Of a stretch of DNA of 64,000 bases, positions 1-13,396 are shown one piece after another. The stretch is from Tomocerus qinae (taxonomy: Eukaryota; Arthropoda; Collembola; Entomobryomorpha; Tomoceridae). Every line of letters begins with the position of its first letter. Position 1 is the stretch's first letter. Made by a program: the position numbers and the translations under genes. Location: assembly GCA_020055645.1 (NCBI GenBank), contig CM034546.1, positions 28,272,001-28,336,000 of the forward strand, written 5' to 3'. The notes under the pieces were generated by a model. That model was not told the origin of the DNA. It saw only the letters and a list, made by a program, of their open reading frames with translations, and did not search any database.

Positions 1-19
1 GTATAGATGAAAAACTAAC

Positions 20-3000
20 TTTAATTGCGGATCAACGACTGCTTTTGGGTCGTCTTTCTTCCCCATGCGGCAAGTTCCACTGTAATGCCAAATCGTTCCT
101 GTGAAATGCCTCGCTTGACATTCATAATAAGCATCGCTTTTGAAAGTGTAATTTTCACAACCAGGGAAAGCCTTAGGTACAAGTGTAGCATTGTATTTTT
201 TGAACGCGTTTGTATTCTCATAAATATTGGCTATGTATTTCATTCCTAAATGCATAAAAGAATTCACTGTAATTAATTAAGTACTGAATAACCTAAGTAA
301 ATTGTATAGTTAATCTAGTTGCTCTTAGTCACAATATGATTGAACCTGAGTATGGGTATCCTTTGGAATTTAACATGGATATTTATCATAGAAACCAAGT
401 GTTTTTTTCTTTAAGATCCAAAACTCTAAACACTACTTGCCCTACCCTCTTTGCTAATGTCATGATTAGTGTTTTTGAATTATTTTTCATTTTTGGACAT
501 GTTAGTATGTATTATGTATGTTATATGGAGTGTACTGCCTCACTACACTACAAAGTGATAGTACTGGGCGCAGGTCTCAATTACGGGCATATTGCAAACT
601 CCCTCAACACTGGTATTGTTGTTAATTAATACCCGAGAAGCCTAAGGCTGTCATTTACGAGTCACTGTTGTGGGACTGTCATCGGAAGTCTACTAGCCCA
701 ACAAAGACAGGTCATCCAAAGCTACTCTACGTACACAGGATCACATACGAGGTATCAATAGTACGGCCCTTGTAATTGCAGGTTTGTGCTTAACCTTTGT
801 CTTAATTCCACATTTACAACTCAAACACTCGCCTTTAAACAGCCCTCGGCCATTTCACCTAGCTAAAGACTCGAACTGGCAGTGGAAGCACATATTAATT
901 TGTCAGACGACTGAGTGCTTCACCAAGCCAACGTGGCTGGGTGGACCTGTTAGTTAGTACTACATAAGACTTCATAAACTTATTAAGTGGTGTGTACACC
1001 ACTTTATAGGAATGACCGATCTGTCTGTCTGTCTGTCTGTCCGTCCGTAAGCACGATAACTTTCGAACGAAATGAGATGTTCAGTTCAAATTTTTTGTAC
1101 GTTAACTAGAGGTCAAAAGTAACATCGACTTCGTAAATGGGCAAAATCGGTCACACCCCCTGTCCGGGGGAGGGGTTTGAAACTTAAAAAGAATTAAAAA
1201 TCGTTGTAATTTCGGCTATTTTCACCGTGCAAAGTCGTGACATAGCTCGATTGAAAGGACAAAGGTCTATATACATTACTAAATAGGTTATAGTCATCCC
1301 CTGAGAGGGGAAGTGGGTGAAATACATAAAAATAACTGAAAATCGATGTAACTTCCGTGTTATTTGTCCTACAAAGTCGTGTAATGACTCGATTGAAAGC
1401 TGGCATGTCAATAGACACTATAAAGTCGGTTATAATCATCCCCTCTTAGGGGAAGTGGGTAAAATACATAAACATAACTGAAAATCGATGTAACTTTCGT
1501 TTTATTTGTTCTACAAAGTCGTGTAATGACTCGATTGAAAGCTGGCATGTCAATAGACACTATAAAGTAGGTTATTGTTATCCCCTGACAGGGGAAGTGG
1601 GTGAAATACATAAAAATAACTGAAAATCGATGTAACATCCGTGTTATTTGTTCTACAAAGTCGTGTAATGACTCGATTGAAAGCTGAAATGTCAATAGAC
1701 ACTATGAAGTAGGTTATTGTTATTTTGTTATCCCCTGACAGGGGAAGTGGGTGAAATAATAAAAATAAAAATCGATGTAACATCCGTGTTATTTGTCCTA
1801 CAAAGCCGTATAATGTCTCGATTGACAGCAAAAATGTTCAGCGACATTAAAAAGTAAATCCCAGTAACCCTCTGATTGGGGAGGTGGGTGAAAACTACAA
1901 CTGACTAAATATTCATGTAACTTCGGTTCGATTTATCGCATAAAGTGTTGTTACAATACAACTGGTTCGACAGGTCACAAAGACATGTCGTTAATGTCAT
2001 AACACACCACTTTGTTACACCCATTTGTAAATGGGTTATTATTTACTTTATTTTTTGTAATTCTATATCTTACCATGTATAACTCCTTTTATATCGAATC
2101 CCTCAGGATCACTAAAGTAGTTGGGGTCGATCAACGGAGCAATATTAGGATCCTTACTAGCCAACTTTACGGTCCCAACACTTTTTGGACGAACTTGAAT
2201 TACCCCAGCTGTGTTACCATCAATCCAATTTTCGCTGTATTGTTGCAAATATTTGTCCAAAGTTCCTGTCTTAAAATTGTACAATCTATACGCTGCAGTA
2301 ACGTAAAGATTACTTAAACCAGTGTAAAATTCCATAATTTGGATGTCAGGCCAATTTGGATCACCATTTAATGGACTAGAAGTATAACCGGTAGCAAACA
2401 AAGCATTGCCAGCAGCAGGTCCTTTTACCAAGCAGAAAAAACAACAAATTGTTATTCACTAAATATAACGATGAGGTTCACAATGTTATTTAAAAGTCAT
2501 TCAAAACATCTAATAAAAATCAGATAAATCTTACCCGATCGATCGCTTTCATATAAACTCATAGTGTCTGATGTAAAATCTCTTTCCACGACAAATGAAG
2601 TATGAGTTCCATTATTAAATGCAAATGGCAATATAGTTGCTAAATGGTCCTGTAAATTTTTTCCTACGTTGGTATTATTTAAAACCACTGGAATCTACCA
2701 AAATAAACAATTAGATCATTCTTTCAAAAACGACTATATGTCAAATGTTCTAGAAAGTTTGCATAATGTATTCAGAGTAATCACCTTCAAAGCGTCAAGA
2801 TCTTCCGCTGGTCCAATTCCTGATAAAAGAAGCAATTGCGGAGAATTTATTCCTCCTGCACTACAAATTACTTCCTTGCTCGCATAAGCATATTTTAACA
2901 TTGAATTGTTATGCCGCATGTATTCTACTCCAATTACCTTTTTTGTATTGACTGGATCAAATATAAACTGTAAGTTTTAAAAAAGAATAAACAGTCATTT

Positions 3001-6000
3001 TAAACTTATAGTTGCACTTATTTGTCTACATACACACATAATAATTTATTTTCTAATATTACACACGGAACATGGAATTTCACACCTTGGTTACTTTGGA
3101 GTAGCGACTAACTACGAGGTTTGGCCTATCAAGATAAGGTTCGATAAATGCTGAATATGTACTCCATCGACCTCCGTTTTTGGTAGTTGTATCGATTTTC
3201 ATCCACGCTGCAAAAAATTGACTGATTTCATAATACAAATAAAATTGTTTACTACTACATTGCATTGCATTCTAACAATCAGCAAATAGGGGTTTATTTC
3301 TTTCGAATGTTAATTTTTAAAATTTGAATATCATGTCTCCAGGTTGCAAAGACAACCCCTAGCTTTGGGGCACTTATCCAGAAATTTGGTTAAGGGGGAG
3401 CACTACCAAACATTTTTGCAATTTTTGGTATTTTTTGGAAATTCTTCTCTTTTCTCAGATTTAGAGGGTGCTGCGTCTCTCTCGACCCTAGATTTGTTAA
3501 CCGTATTTTCCATGAACACCTCTAATGCTCTATGGCGGTAGCCATGTTGGTTGCGGCTGTATAGAAACTATGGTTAACAAATCTTGCTATCGCCCCCTAC
3601 TGGATAGTGTTTTTCAGAAATATCGTGACACTTATAACGAGTGCGTAAACTAAATCAAATGATTTATTTCTTTATTCTCAGAGTTATTTGTTCAAGAAGT
3701 CAAAGCTTATTTTTAAGGCGTAGATATATTGATTGATTAAATTCTCAATTTATTATCTATAATGTCGGTTAATTTTCTTTTTAAATTTTCCATATTGTAA
3801 TGATGAACATCATAATATGACTAATGACTATGAGTATGAAAAAGATTAGTTGATATGGTAACCGCTGTTAGAAGGTAGTCCATCTTTTAAATTAATAACG
3901 GTCACCATGGATTATATTGGCAAAAGGCATTCTTTTATTTTTCAAACTAAATCTGTTTGCTTACCATTGGTTTGGTTTTCACACAAATCGCGTATTGGAT
4001 ACTTCAATTCTTCAAGGGCTTCAAAAAATATATCGGATGATGGACGATACTTTATCTTATCAATATACAAAGGACCTCCAGTTCCATGAATTTTTGCTAT
4101 GATTCCCAAAAATAAATACATCTTCAAAACATTTATAGGTTGTATATGCGATTAAAGTACATTTGAAAAATATAACATGCAATGATTACTATTTCAAAAG
4201 AATCTACAAACTTCACTTGTTCCGGGAATATGCCCAAAACTATCGAAAACCCGGGTCAACCCTCTCAAATAGAATTTAATCAAATTAAATATTCCTACCG
4301 AGAGTTTGAACTTCTTTTTAAGATTTGGCGTTTTCGCCGTTAATAACTAAGATTTGGCGTTTTCGCCGTTAATAACTAAGATTTGGCGTTTTCGCCGTTA
4401 ATAACTAAGATTTGGCGTTTTCGCCGTTAATAACTAAGATTTGGCGTTTTCGCCGTTAATAAGTAAGATTTGGCGTTTTCGCCGTTAATAACTAAGATTT
4501 GGCGTTTTCGCCGTTAATAACTAAGATTTGGCGTTTTCGCCGTTAATAACTAAGATTTGGCGTTTTCGCCGTTAATAACTAAGATTTGGCGTTTTCGCCG
4601 TTAATAAGTAAGATTTGGCGTTTTCGCCGTTAATAACTAAGATTTGGCGTTTTCGCCGTTAATAAGTAAGATTTGGCGTTTTCGCCGTTAATAAGTAAGA
4701 TTTGGCGTTTTCGCCGTTAATAAGTAAGATTTGGCGTTTTCGCCGTTAATAAGTAAGATTTGGCGTTTTCGCCGTTAATAACTAAGATTTGGCGTTTTCG
4801 CCGTTAATAAGTAAGATTTGGCGTTTTCGCCGTTAATAACTAAGATTTGGCGTTTTCGCCGTTAATAAGTAAGATTTGGCGTTTTCGCCGTTAATAAGTA
4901 AGATTTGGCGTTTTCGCCGTTAATAACTAAGATTTGGCGTTTTCGCCGTTAATAACTAAGATTTGGCGTTTTCGCCGTTAATAAATAAGATTTGGCGTTT
5001 TCGCCGTTAATAACTAAGATTTGGCGTTTTCGCCGTTAATAACTAAGATTTGGCGTTTTCGCCGTTAATAACTAAGATTTGGCGTTTTCGCCGTTAATAA
5101 CTAAGATTTGGCGTTTTCGCCGTTAATAACTAAGATTTGGCGTTTTCGCCGTTAATAACTAAGATTTGGCGTTTTCGCCGTTAATAACTAAGATTTGGCG
5201 TTTTCGCCGTTAATAACTAAGATTTGGCGTTTTCGCCGTTAATAACTAAGATTTGGCGTTTTCGCAGTTAATAACTAAGATTTGGCGTTTTCGCCGTTAA
5301 TAACTAAGATTTGGCGTTTTCGCCGTTAATAACTAAGATTTGGCGTTTTCGCCGTTAATAAGTAAGATTTGGCGTTTTCGCCGTTAATAAGTAAGATTTG
5401 GCGTTTTCGCCGTTAATAACTAAGATTTGGCGTTTTCGCCGTTAATAACTAAGATTTGGCGTTTTCGCCGTTAATAACTAAGATTTGGCGTTTTCGCCGT
5501 TAATAACTAAGATTTGGCGTTTTCGCCGTTAATAACTAAGATTTGGCGTTTTCGCCGTTAATAACTAAGATTTGGCGTTTTCGCCGTTAATAACTAAGAT
5601 TTGGCGTTTTCGCCGTTAATAACTAAGATTTGGCGTTTTCGCCGTTAATAACTAAGATTTGGCGTTTTCGCCGTTAATAAGTAAGATTTGGCGTTTTCGC
5701 CGTTAATAACTAAGATTTGGAGTTTTCGCTGTTAATAAGTAAGATTTGGCGTTTTCGCCGTTAATAAGTAAGATTTGGCGTTTTCGCCGTTAATAAGTAA
5801 GATTTGGCGTTTTCGCCGTTAATAAGTAAGATTTGGCGTTTTCGCCGTTAATAACTAAGATTTGGCGTTTTCGCCGTTAATAAGTAAGATTTGGCGTTTT
5901 CGCCGTTAATAAGTAAGATTTGGCGTTTTCGCCGTTAATAACTAAGATTTGGCGTTTTCGCCGTTAATAACTAAGATTTGGCGTTTTCGCCGTTAATAAC

Positions 6001-8627
6001 TAAGATTTGGCGTTTTCGCCGTTAATAACTAAGATTTGGCGTTTTCGCCGTTAATAACTAAGATTTGGCGTTTTCGCCGTTAATAACTAAGATTTGGCGT
6101 TTTCGCCGTTAATAACTAAGATTTGGCGTTTTCGCCGTTAATAACTAAGATTTGGCGTTTTCGCCGTTAATAACTAAGATTTGGCGTTTTCGCCGTTAAT
6201 AACTAAGATTTGGCGTTTTCGCAGTTAATAACTAAGATTTGGCGTTTTCGCCGTTAATAACTAAGATTTGGCGTTTTCGCCGTTAATAACTAAGATTTGG
6301 CGTTTTCGCCGTTAATAACTAAGATTTGGCGTTTTCGCCGTTAATAACTAAGATTTGGCGTTTTCGCCGTTAATAACTAAGATTTGGCGTTTTCGCCGTT
6401 AATAACTAAGATTTGGCGTTTTCGCCGTTAATAACTAAGATTTGGCGTTTTCGCCGTTAATAACTAAGATTTGGCGTTTTCGCCGTTAATAACTAAGATT
6501 TGGCGTTTTCGCCGTTAATAACTAAGATTTGGCGTTTTCGCCGTTAATAACTAAGATTTGGCGTTTTCGCCGTTAATAACTAAGATTTGGCGTTTTCGCC
6601 ATTAATAAAAGATTCAATTCAGCCATAATGGCCAATCCAAAAAATATATAGAATGGTTTCCATTTTTTTAATTTGTCGAATTTTGCTTTATATTAGTACA
6701 GCCCAAACTTTATAGTACATAACCCTTACTGCCCTAATGACTGTTATCGCTTAAAAATATAATTTATTGAAATACATTACGGTTTGGATAACTTCCATGG
6801 TAATCTTCCGATTTCATGAAATACGGAAGAACGCCATCTGCATTCCAGCTGGAATCGTTTGTTATATTTCCCCACTCATCAAAGCCGGCCGCATTTCCTC
6901 GTATATAAACCATAAAATTCAGAGAAGAACTTCCTGTTCACAAGAATTGGGGATTAAAGGTAAGCTTGTGATCATGTGGTATATCACGTGGAATATAAAT
7001 GAATTACCGTATTTTTATTAATTACCTCCTAAGGTTTTCCCTCTTGGTACGAATTGTTTCTGCAATAGAAATATGAATGCTACAGTATGACATTTTTAAA
7101 TATTACTGCTAATTCTAATCTACAAATGTACACTGTGTTGCGTGACTAATTTGGCCACTTGTATTTGTATAAAGACGGGAAGTAGTGCAGGAGGGTGACG
7201 CGCCATCCAAAATGGTGTGCCACTCTCTGTGAATTCAATTTTTCCAAAAAGGAACATGTTTACAACCTCCGAATTAATTAAAACTAAATTGGTAGTAAAC
7301 TCCAAAAGAATTCCAAGAAAAATTGTGAAACTTTTGTTTAAATATAATATTTTTGACCAGGAAAAGTCCTGAAATTGGACACAATTCTGATTCTGATTTG
7401 CTTGATGATATCACTTGTCACTTTTTATATTTTGTAATTCATATGATATCATGGCACGGCTTCAAGATTTTGACCTTATTGACTTATCCCTTGGGAATGT
7501 GAATGACACTCCTAAGGACTTTAAACAAACTATAAGAAAATTGTTGCTAAATCACATTTTGAGACCACTGAGACATTGTATTAAATTATTAACCCTAATT
7601 GTTGGTACCTGATTATTCATAGCTAGACAAGCATTTCTTTGTGGAACTGTTTCGTACATCCAATCAATGCTAGGGTTTCGTACGGTGTAGAATGCTGTGA
7701 ACGGTATGTATGAGATAAAATTGGGATCGCCCCCGGCTTCTAATAGTAGAACTTTGTAATTCTTCGGCGGAGCAGATAGACGATTTGCTACTACACATCC
7801 AGCCGATCCTCCTCCAACTACACAAATATAATTAATGTATTAAATGTTATTTAAAAAGAATTTAATAATTACGGTACAGAATCAGAACGATACCTGATGC
7901 CTTTATTGGCAAAATAATCATTATGCATAAATTAAGAGCTATACAATATTTCTGTATTTTTTTTACAAATCGTTGCATTTAAAATAATACAAATCGTTAA
8001 TTAGCACTTATATTGATTTCCAAATTATATGGAGTTGCAGTGCTATTCGTCATCAGATATTCCTATTTATTGTGCCTATGCTTTGCTGGCCTGTAGCCGA
8101 TTTGCAAAATGACATTGCACAATGAATATTATTTACAAAATGTTACATAATTAAATATAATCCAAACATTAAATTGATTTCAAATGTGCTTACGCCAAAT
8201 TTTTTGGATCCCAACCATTATTTGTGACTTTATGTTTTACTATACTAATATTTTAAAAGTACGATAGTATTGGTGTAAGTTAGTTTTAATTACATAAAAA
8301 TGAAACAAGTTAGTTACAAAGAATTATTTAATAATGACATTTGACCTGGGGCTTAGTACATGTCAACCTGTACTTATATTGAAAACCTGAATGTAAATGT
8401 TTGAGATTTGCATTTTGAAAAATCTATAAATAATATTTATAAATTTTAATAATTACCTTAGACTTACCGACAATGAAATCGTAAGTTTGACCATCAGGAA
8501 GAAAAATTGGTCCCATATTTTCAACGTAATCCTGTTTTTCTTGGATGTTAGAATAAAAAGCTATTAAATATGGAATAGTCAAAACAGTCATTGACAATAT
8601 GGGCTTCGGAATAGTTGGAAAAGCCAT
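20..8627 (-). CDS. GMC (glucose-methanol-choline) oxidoreductase, 10 exons seen, 3' end outside window
   Basis: FAD-dependent GMC oxidoreductase (glucose dehydrogenase/alcohol oxidase type). Exons assembled by eye, all with GT/AG borders and matching phases: 8468-8627, 7609-7817, 7026-7059 (34-bp microexon), 6781-6933, 3965-4096, 3086-3207, 2785-2967, 2535-2694, 2074-2421, 20-245; about 575 codons. The start is ATG at 8627, followed by a hydrophobic N-terminus suggesting a signal peptide or anchor. Visible motifs: YDFIVVGGGSAGC (FAD dinucleotide-binding, split over exons 1 and 2), LLLEAGGDP, PRGKTLGGSSSLNFMVYIRG, HGTGGPLYI, SAGGINSPQLLLLSGIGP (GMC signature 2), NVGKNLQDH, and in the last visible exon HYSGTCRMG, carrying the first catalytic His (family form is usually HPVGTCKMG). 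The exon with the second active-site His/Asn is outside the window. Substrate cannot be told; these enzymes oxidise alcohols or sugars. Introns are swollen by repeats. Confidence 0.88.
246..2073. other. Large intron of the GMC gene containing a repeat element
   Basis: The intron lies between exons 2074-2421 and 20-245. It contains the 985-2012 inverted-repeat element with internal tandem repeats and a short GTCT/GTCC microsatellite at about 1021-1047. I see no other gene; the small ORFs here are AT-rich and unrecognisable. Confidence 0.7.
985..2012. mobile_element. Non-coding element with 10-bp terminal inverted repeats and internal ~142-bp tandem repeats
   Basis: The ends are AAGTGGTGTG (985-994) and CACACCACTT (2003-2012), perfect 10-bp inverted repeats. 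The interior carries about five diverged copies of a ~142-bp unit; the landmark AATCGATGTAA recurs near 1341, 1483, 1625 and 1770, with a weaker copy near 1196. Each unit also has a CCCCTGA...GGGGAAGTGGGT segment. No transposase is encoded. The architecture suggests a non-autonomous DNA transposon or Helitron-like element with an expanded minisatellite core; the class is not settled. Confidence 0.5.
4319..6608. repeat. Satellite array: 79 tandem copies of a 29-bp unit, inside a GMC intron
   Basis: The unit begins TAAGATTTGG and contains the hairpin-forming GGCGTTTTCGCC (GGCG and CGCC arms, TTTT loop), then GTTAATAA plus one variable base. The first unit starts at 4319 and the last at 6581; 2262 bp separates them, exactly 78 x 29, so no net length change has accumulated. 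The main variation is the last base (C in most, G in many, A once near 4985). Rare variants include GCAGTTA (about 5264 and 6221) and a unit with AGTTTTCGCTG near 5721. The array lies in the intron between exons 3965-4096 and 6781-6933. There are no spacers, so it is not a CRISPR array. Confidence 0.97.
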
Positions 8628-11600
8628 TGTTAAAAAATATTTTCTCAGAACTGGTTAATGAAATGGAAGATTACAAACGGAGGTATTCAGATAATGGCAA
8701 TATGATCCATGCTTTGTTAACTATTGTTGCTGATAATTCAAAGATTGACAAAGACTTGCATAATTTGAGTTTTCATGTTTTGCGATGATAAATTACCATT
8801 TAATGGCCATTTCTTCATTAATTACATTTACGCCATTGTCATATACTTTAAGTTTAATGCCTTTCGTAGTTAACAATTGTTATAAACATAAAATTGCTGC
8901 ATTTTATTCCAAGCATAAAATTGAAATGTAATGTTAACTGCTTATTATTTTATTGTTATATTCGATGTGGAATTTATTTAGTAATTATGCAATACATAAA
9001 CGAGAAAAGTAGATTGGTGATTAAGTGTGCTGTAAATGCACGCTTCCCGAAGAGTGCCTTGATGAGACTGTTTCAAGTACTTTGAGCCTGAGCCCAATGT
9101 TATTTAAAATCGACGAAATTAGCATATTTGACCATATCATTCTACTCTAGTGATAAAATTAAGGTATCAATGTATTTATTATGACTACAATTTTAGTATT
9201 ACTGCACACTATATTTTTGTATGCCTTACATTGTTGTGAAAACGGAAATAAAAATAATAGTATATAAAATAGTCACAAGTATGATTGCTGGTACGTTGAT
9301 ATTAATTTGTATTACAGCGTTAAGGTTATTAAATTTATGAACCTAGGTTTGCCGAGTGCTAGTGTCCATATATGCTACTTTTATTTATGCTAGTTATCAC
9401 ATAATATAAACGTCATCGAAATGTATGTTGTATGTTTGTGTGAACGGATGTTGTGAAATTATGAATGTTATTTCTCGGCCACCGTAACGTTATTTCAAAA
9501 TGTATTAACAACACAATTTGGTTTATTTGCTGAAGATGCTAAATTCCATCCAGATAGAACTTACTAACTGCATACACGCTTGCGCGGTGATAAAATTATG
9601 AAAGTCACTGTTGTGAGACGTGGTAGTTGAGACTCTTTCTTTCAATTTAATACACCGTGCCGTGACCCAATTTTATACGCAAGAAAGTTTAAAAATTGGC
9701 TATCATACCCATAAGATAATCTTAAAGTGGAGTTGCGCAATGACAAATTTCCGTGATAATGTTTGAATGTAAAAGATGAACTTCGTGGAAATACGCAGAC
9801 GCAGAAAATTGCGTCACAACATGCATAAACCTTCAATGTACACTGAGCTGTGCAGTTTGACCGAGCTGAGCTGTGCAGGAACAATGCATGCATTCTGTAT
9901 GAAAAATTTTCCAGTTTTCAGTGGGCTCTACTGTTCATCCAAGGAAATTAGTCAGTCCTGTGTGGCATTTTACGTGTTAGCGATTTTGAAATTTTAGTTC
10001 ACTGGTAAATTTTATTTCACTGGAGGCAGAAATACAAATAACCATGGTAACATTTAAATATGCCAAATAACCTTTCAGATTTTGGACTGACTAATTCTCT
10101 TGGATGAACAATAGGTTTCTATTTCTTTTGTGTGGGAAAATTCAATTTGGCCATTTACATTGATGTTTGAATTTTGAATTGGTTTAATAAAAGTTAGATT
10201 CCCAAAAAAGTGAGTCAGTTTTCGATTCTGTAAAGCAAATTTTGCACCGTTTAAGGCAGTGGTGCAGATTTCAAAAGACTGTTTTTGCCACAAATGGGGA
10301 TGCTGCTAGGTAACCAGCAAAAAATATTATGGAGGGTAAATGGGAATCGCGAAAATTCGAACTTTTTTTGGGAAAGTCCCAATGGATCTGAGATTACTGG
10401 TCCTACATCCATGTAGTAAGTGTAAAAAGTAATCTTCAAAACTTATTCTAGAGGTTATACTTTGAAAACTTCACATTTTTGTCTCTGGCTTGAAGATATC
10501 ATCTTTTGAAACTTAAAATTGATACATAATCATGTATTTGCATTTTGTGGTGTATCTTCCAATCAAAGGCAAAATTGTGAAATTTTCAAAATATAATCTC
10601 TAGAATAAGTTCCGATGAATCTTTATTGAATATACTTTATTTTATGGGTGATGAATCAGTAATCTGGGATCCTTTAGCACTTTCCCAAACAAAGTTAATG
10701 AGGAATATGATAGTCAAGAGATCATTTACGTTTGTATGCACCAGGACTTTAAGCTCCCGGTACCGCAGATTTGGAAATCTCTGATGATTATCAAAATACA
10801 TGTAAAGATTGCTTTACAACTCTTGGAATTCTGTCTAAAGTTCTTACCCGATTTTCTTGTGTGGCACATTTTTGGAATCCTGAATATAATGTCGACCATC
10901 ACAATGTATAAAATATACGATATACATTAATGGTATAATAGTATAATAGTATGCTCAATGAGTTACTCCAATAGTCAAAAAATATTCTAAAGTTTCATCT
11001 TACTACTACCTAGGGTCAATAGGCATCGAAAAAATTCTAATTTCCAGTGTAACAGGCCCCGCTCACTGGCTAATTTCCACACTTTAGCTCCGCCAATTAG
11101 CCACACCCCCAAAGGGAGCGAGACATTCTATTGGCTGAGAACACGTAAGCTCCTCCTAATTTGGTGGCGGGCGAGTGCCGATTTTCACAGCAACCATGCA
11201 GGTTGCAAGAGATTTTCGATACCTGAGTCAATATGTTTGTATTAAAAAAGCATATTGGCGATCGGTAACGGTCACATTTTTAACTTGGGGAATAAGGTAA
11301 CTTTACTTTGAGAGGGGCGCTGCACCCCCTCCCAATGCCGCAGCGAGGGGGGCACGTCCCCTCCTCAGAAATCGAGAAAAATAAAGAAATTTTCGTCTAA
11401 AATCGCAAATTAATTTTTTTTCTCTTGGTGCCCCTCCCGAAATTTTTTTCTGGCTGTGGCCCTGCCCCCTTCCCCTCTTGGATGAGTATGGACTGTTGCC
11501 AAAAAGGAGTGGACGCTACTCACGTTCAAATTTTACTCTTTTTCGAGTACAGGAGTAGAGAACAAAACCTACAGCAAGCCGTAACAGAAGCTCGCCTGAG

Positions 11601-13396
11601 TAAAGGCGACCATGTGCACATTTTTGGTAGAATGATATTAGAAATATGTCTCTTTTGAATATGATTATTATACTAAAATCTACAGTAATTCAAAGGTAGA
11701 TCCATATTGATCATTATTGACTATAAAAATCAAAAAGTTTTAAAATAAGTAAAACAAGTTATATTTGAATATCAAAGTAAATCTTAAATTTGGTAGAAGC
11801 GGAGTGAAATATATTCCGCAAACAATTTGTAGGAAACACAATTGAACTTTTTAATACCCATTTTCTACTTTGATTATTAAAATGAAACAAAGTGAGAGCG
11901 CGGTATCTCAGCAACCGATGGACCAATTTGCCCCAAAATCAATAGGGATCGCCAGTGTACCATAGGCATTGTATTTACAAAGTTTGGTAAATATCCGTCT
12001 TGCATTTGAAAATTATCGTGGGGACAGAAGTACGGACTTACGGACAGACTGTGCGGTTCTATAAGCTCGCTTCCTCAGGTGATGAGCTAAAATTACAATA
12101 AAAAACACTCAATTTTCTAATTAATCGCTTGACGCTACATTGCTAATTAAGGCCTAGGCTAACTCGGCCTTAAAATGGTCCATTGTACAGTGATGGCAGC
12201 ATGTATAATGGTAATTAAAAGTATCCGAGTCAAAAATGTGGTTGGTAACCGGATTAATTTGCCAATGGCCAATTTCTCTTTCTAAACAAAAGGTTGACCC
12301 TAGGCCGTACTAAGGCGAAGTTTTGGAATATTTTTTGACTCTATCAATGTAACCTAAAATCTTTACCTCTGTCCCTGGCCCACCTAATGAGAAAGCACGA
12401 AAAGGTCAATTGGAGTTAACATAAAAATCTATGTATCTGAATAATCTGAAATACATTCCACCCATCGTACAATGTTGCCCCGGAATGCACACTAGCTTTA
12501 TTTATAACAGGACTTGGGTCCTGCGACCGGTACATTATATTAGTGATGAACCCAATTGAATGCCGGTGTAATTGGCCTAGAAACCATAAGTGTACGGACG
12601 CTTTAAAGGCAATACAGCGGCCACGTAAGATGGCAGAATAGTAGTAATTCTATTCCTTATTACTAGTCTTACTACTTTTCTGAACTCTTACTACATCAGT
12701 GTATTGGTTTGTATCCGTTCAAGTACAATTAATTCTTACAAAATTGTTTGTAGATGCACTAGCCCCATGTACTGCAGGACCTGGGTCCTGTGACCGCCTA
12801 GTTCATAATAAAACTATATTTTTTTCAATTCGCAAATGGTTTTAAGCTAATAGGAGGTTAAAAATGTTTTACGTCTTAAATAGAAAAACTAAGTCCATTC
12901 TTAAATAGAAAATATTCAGAGCTGGATGATTTTATTATCATAAAATTATGACTTTTATTATGAAGTCACAAATCGTGATGAAGATAGGATTAGGAAGAGT
13001 ATAAGTAGCCCTTAAAAAGTTTAGGTGGGTGCATATTTATGAATGTAGAATATGTAAAGCCCAACCGTGAGGTTAAACTTCACAACTCGTTTTGAGTATC
13101 ACGGACTGCTGTGAATACGCAAATCCGTGAAAGTCAGCCTTCTCCCCACTCCTAGTACCTTAAGATATTGTCATAAACTACATTATATACTATATTTGCT
13201 ATAATAGCTTATTTACATATATTATTAATTAATGCTAATTGTTTGGAGCTTATTGATTTCCTGTAGCTAAGATTTACTTAATTAATGCTTATCTCTAGTA
13301 TTTAAACTAAACCAGTTCTAACCAGTATGATCCGTCGTAAGACTAATGTATAAGAATTTTTTGTTATCTGTAGATAAAAATTAAATATTAATTAGC
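8628..13396. other. Intergenic, repeat-rich DNA upstream of the GMC gene
   Basis: I see no convincing gene. The stretch holds a MITE-like inverted repeat near 10357-10697, a GC-richer block around 11040-11500, and fragments of dispersed repeats. The GGACTTGGGTCCTG...GACCG type segment at about 12430-12540 recurs near 12780 and 14731-14815, and a GGTCACATTTTT...ACTTGGGG segment at about 11268 recurs near 14295. All ORFs are short and unrecognised. Confidence 0.55.
10357..10697. mobile_element. MITE-like inverted-repeat element
   Basis: The left end AACTTTTTTTGGGAAAGT followed by a GGATCTGAGATTACTG block is mirrored by a right end whose reverse complement reads AACTTTGTTTGGGAAAGT followed by GGATCCCAGATTACTG. 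A second, inner inverted pair (CTTATTCTAGAGGTTATA against TATAATCTCTAGAATAAG) is nested between them. No coding capacity. The target duplication is not clear. Confidence 0.5.

Noticed and set aside
1184..1831. Overlapping minus-strand ORFs of 75-95 codons with similar products
   Set aside because: They are translations of the ~142-bp tandem repeat in the 985-2012 element, not genes.
4319..6608. CRISPR-like direct repeats
   Set aside because: The 29-bp units abut each other with no unique spacers and lie in a eukaryotic intron; it is a satellite.
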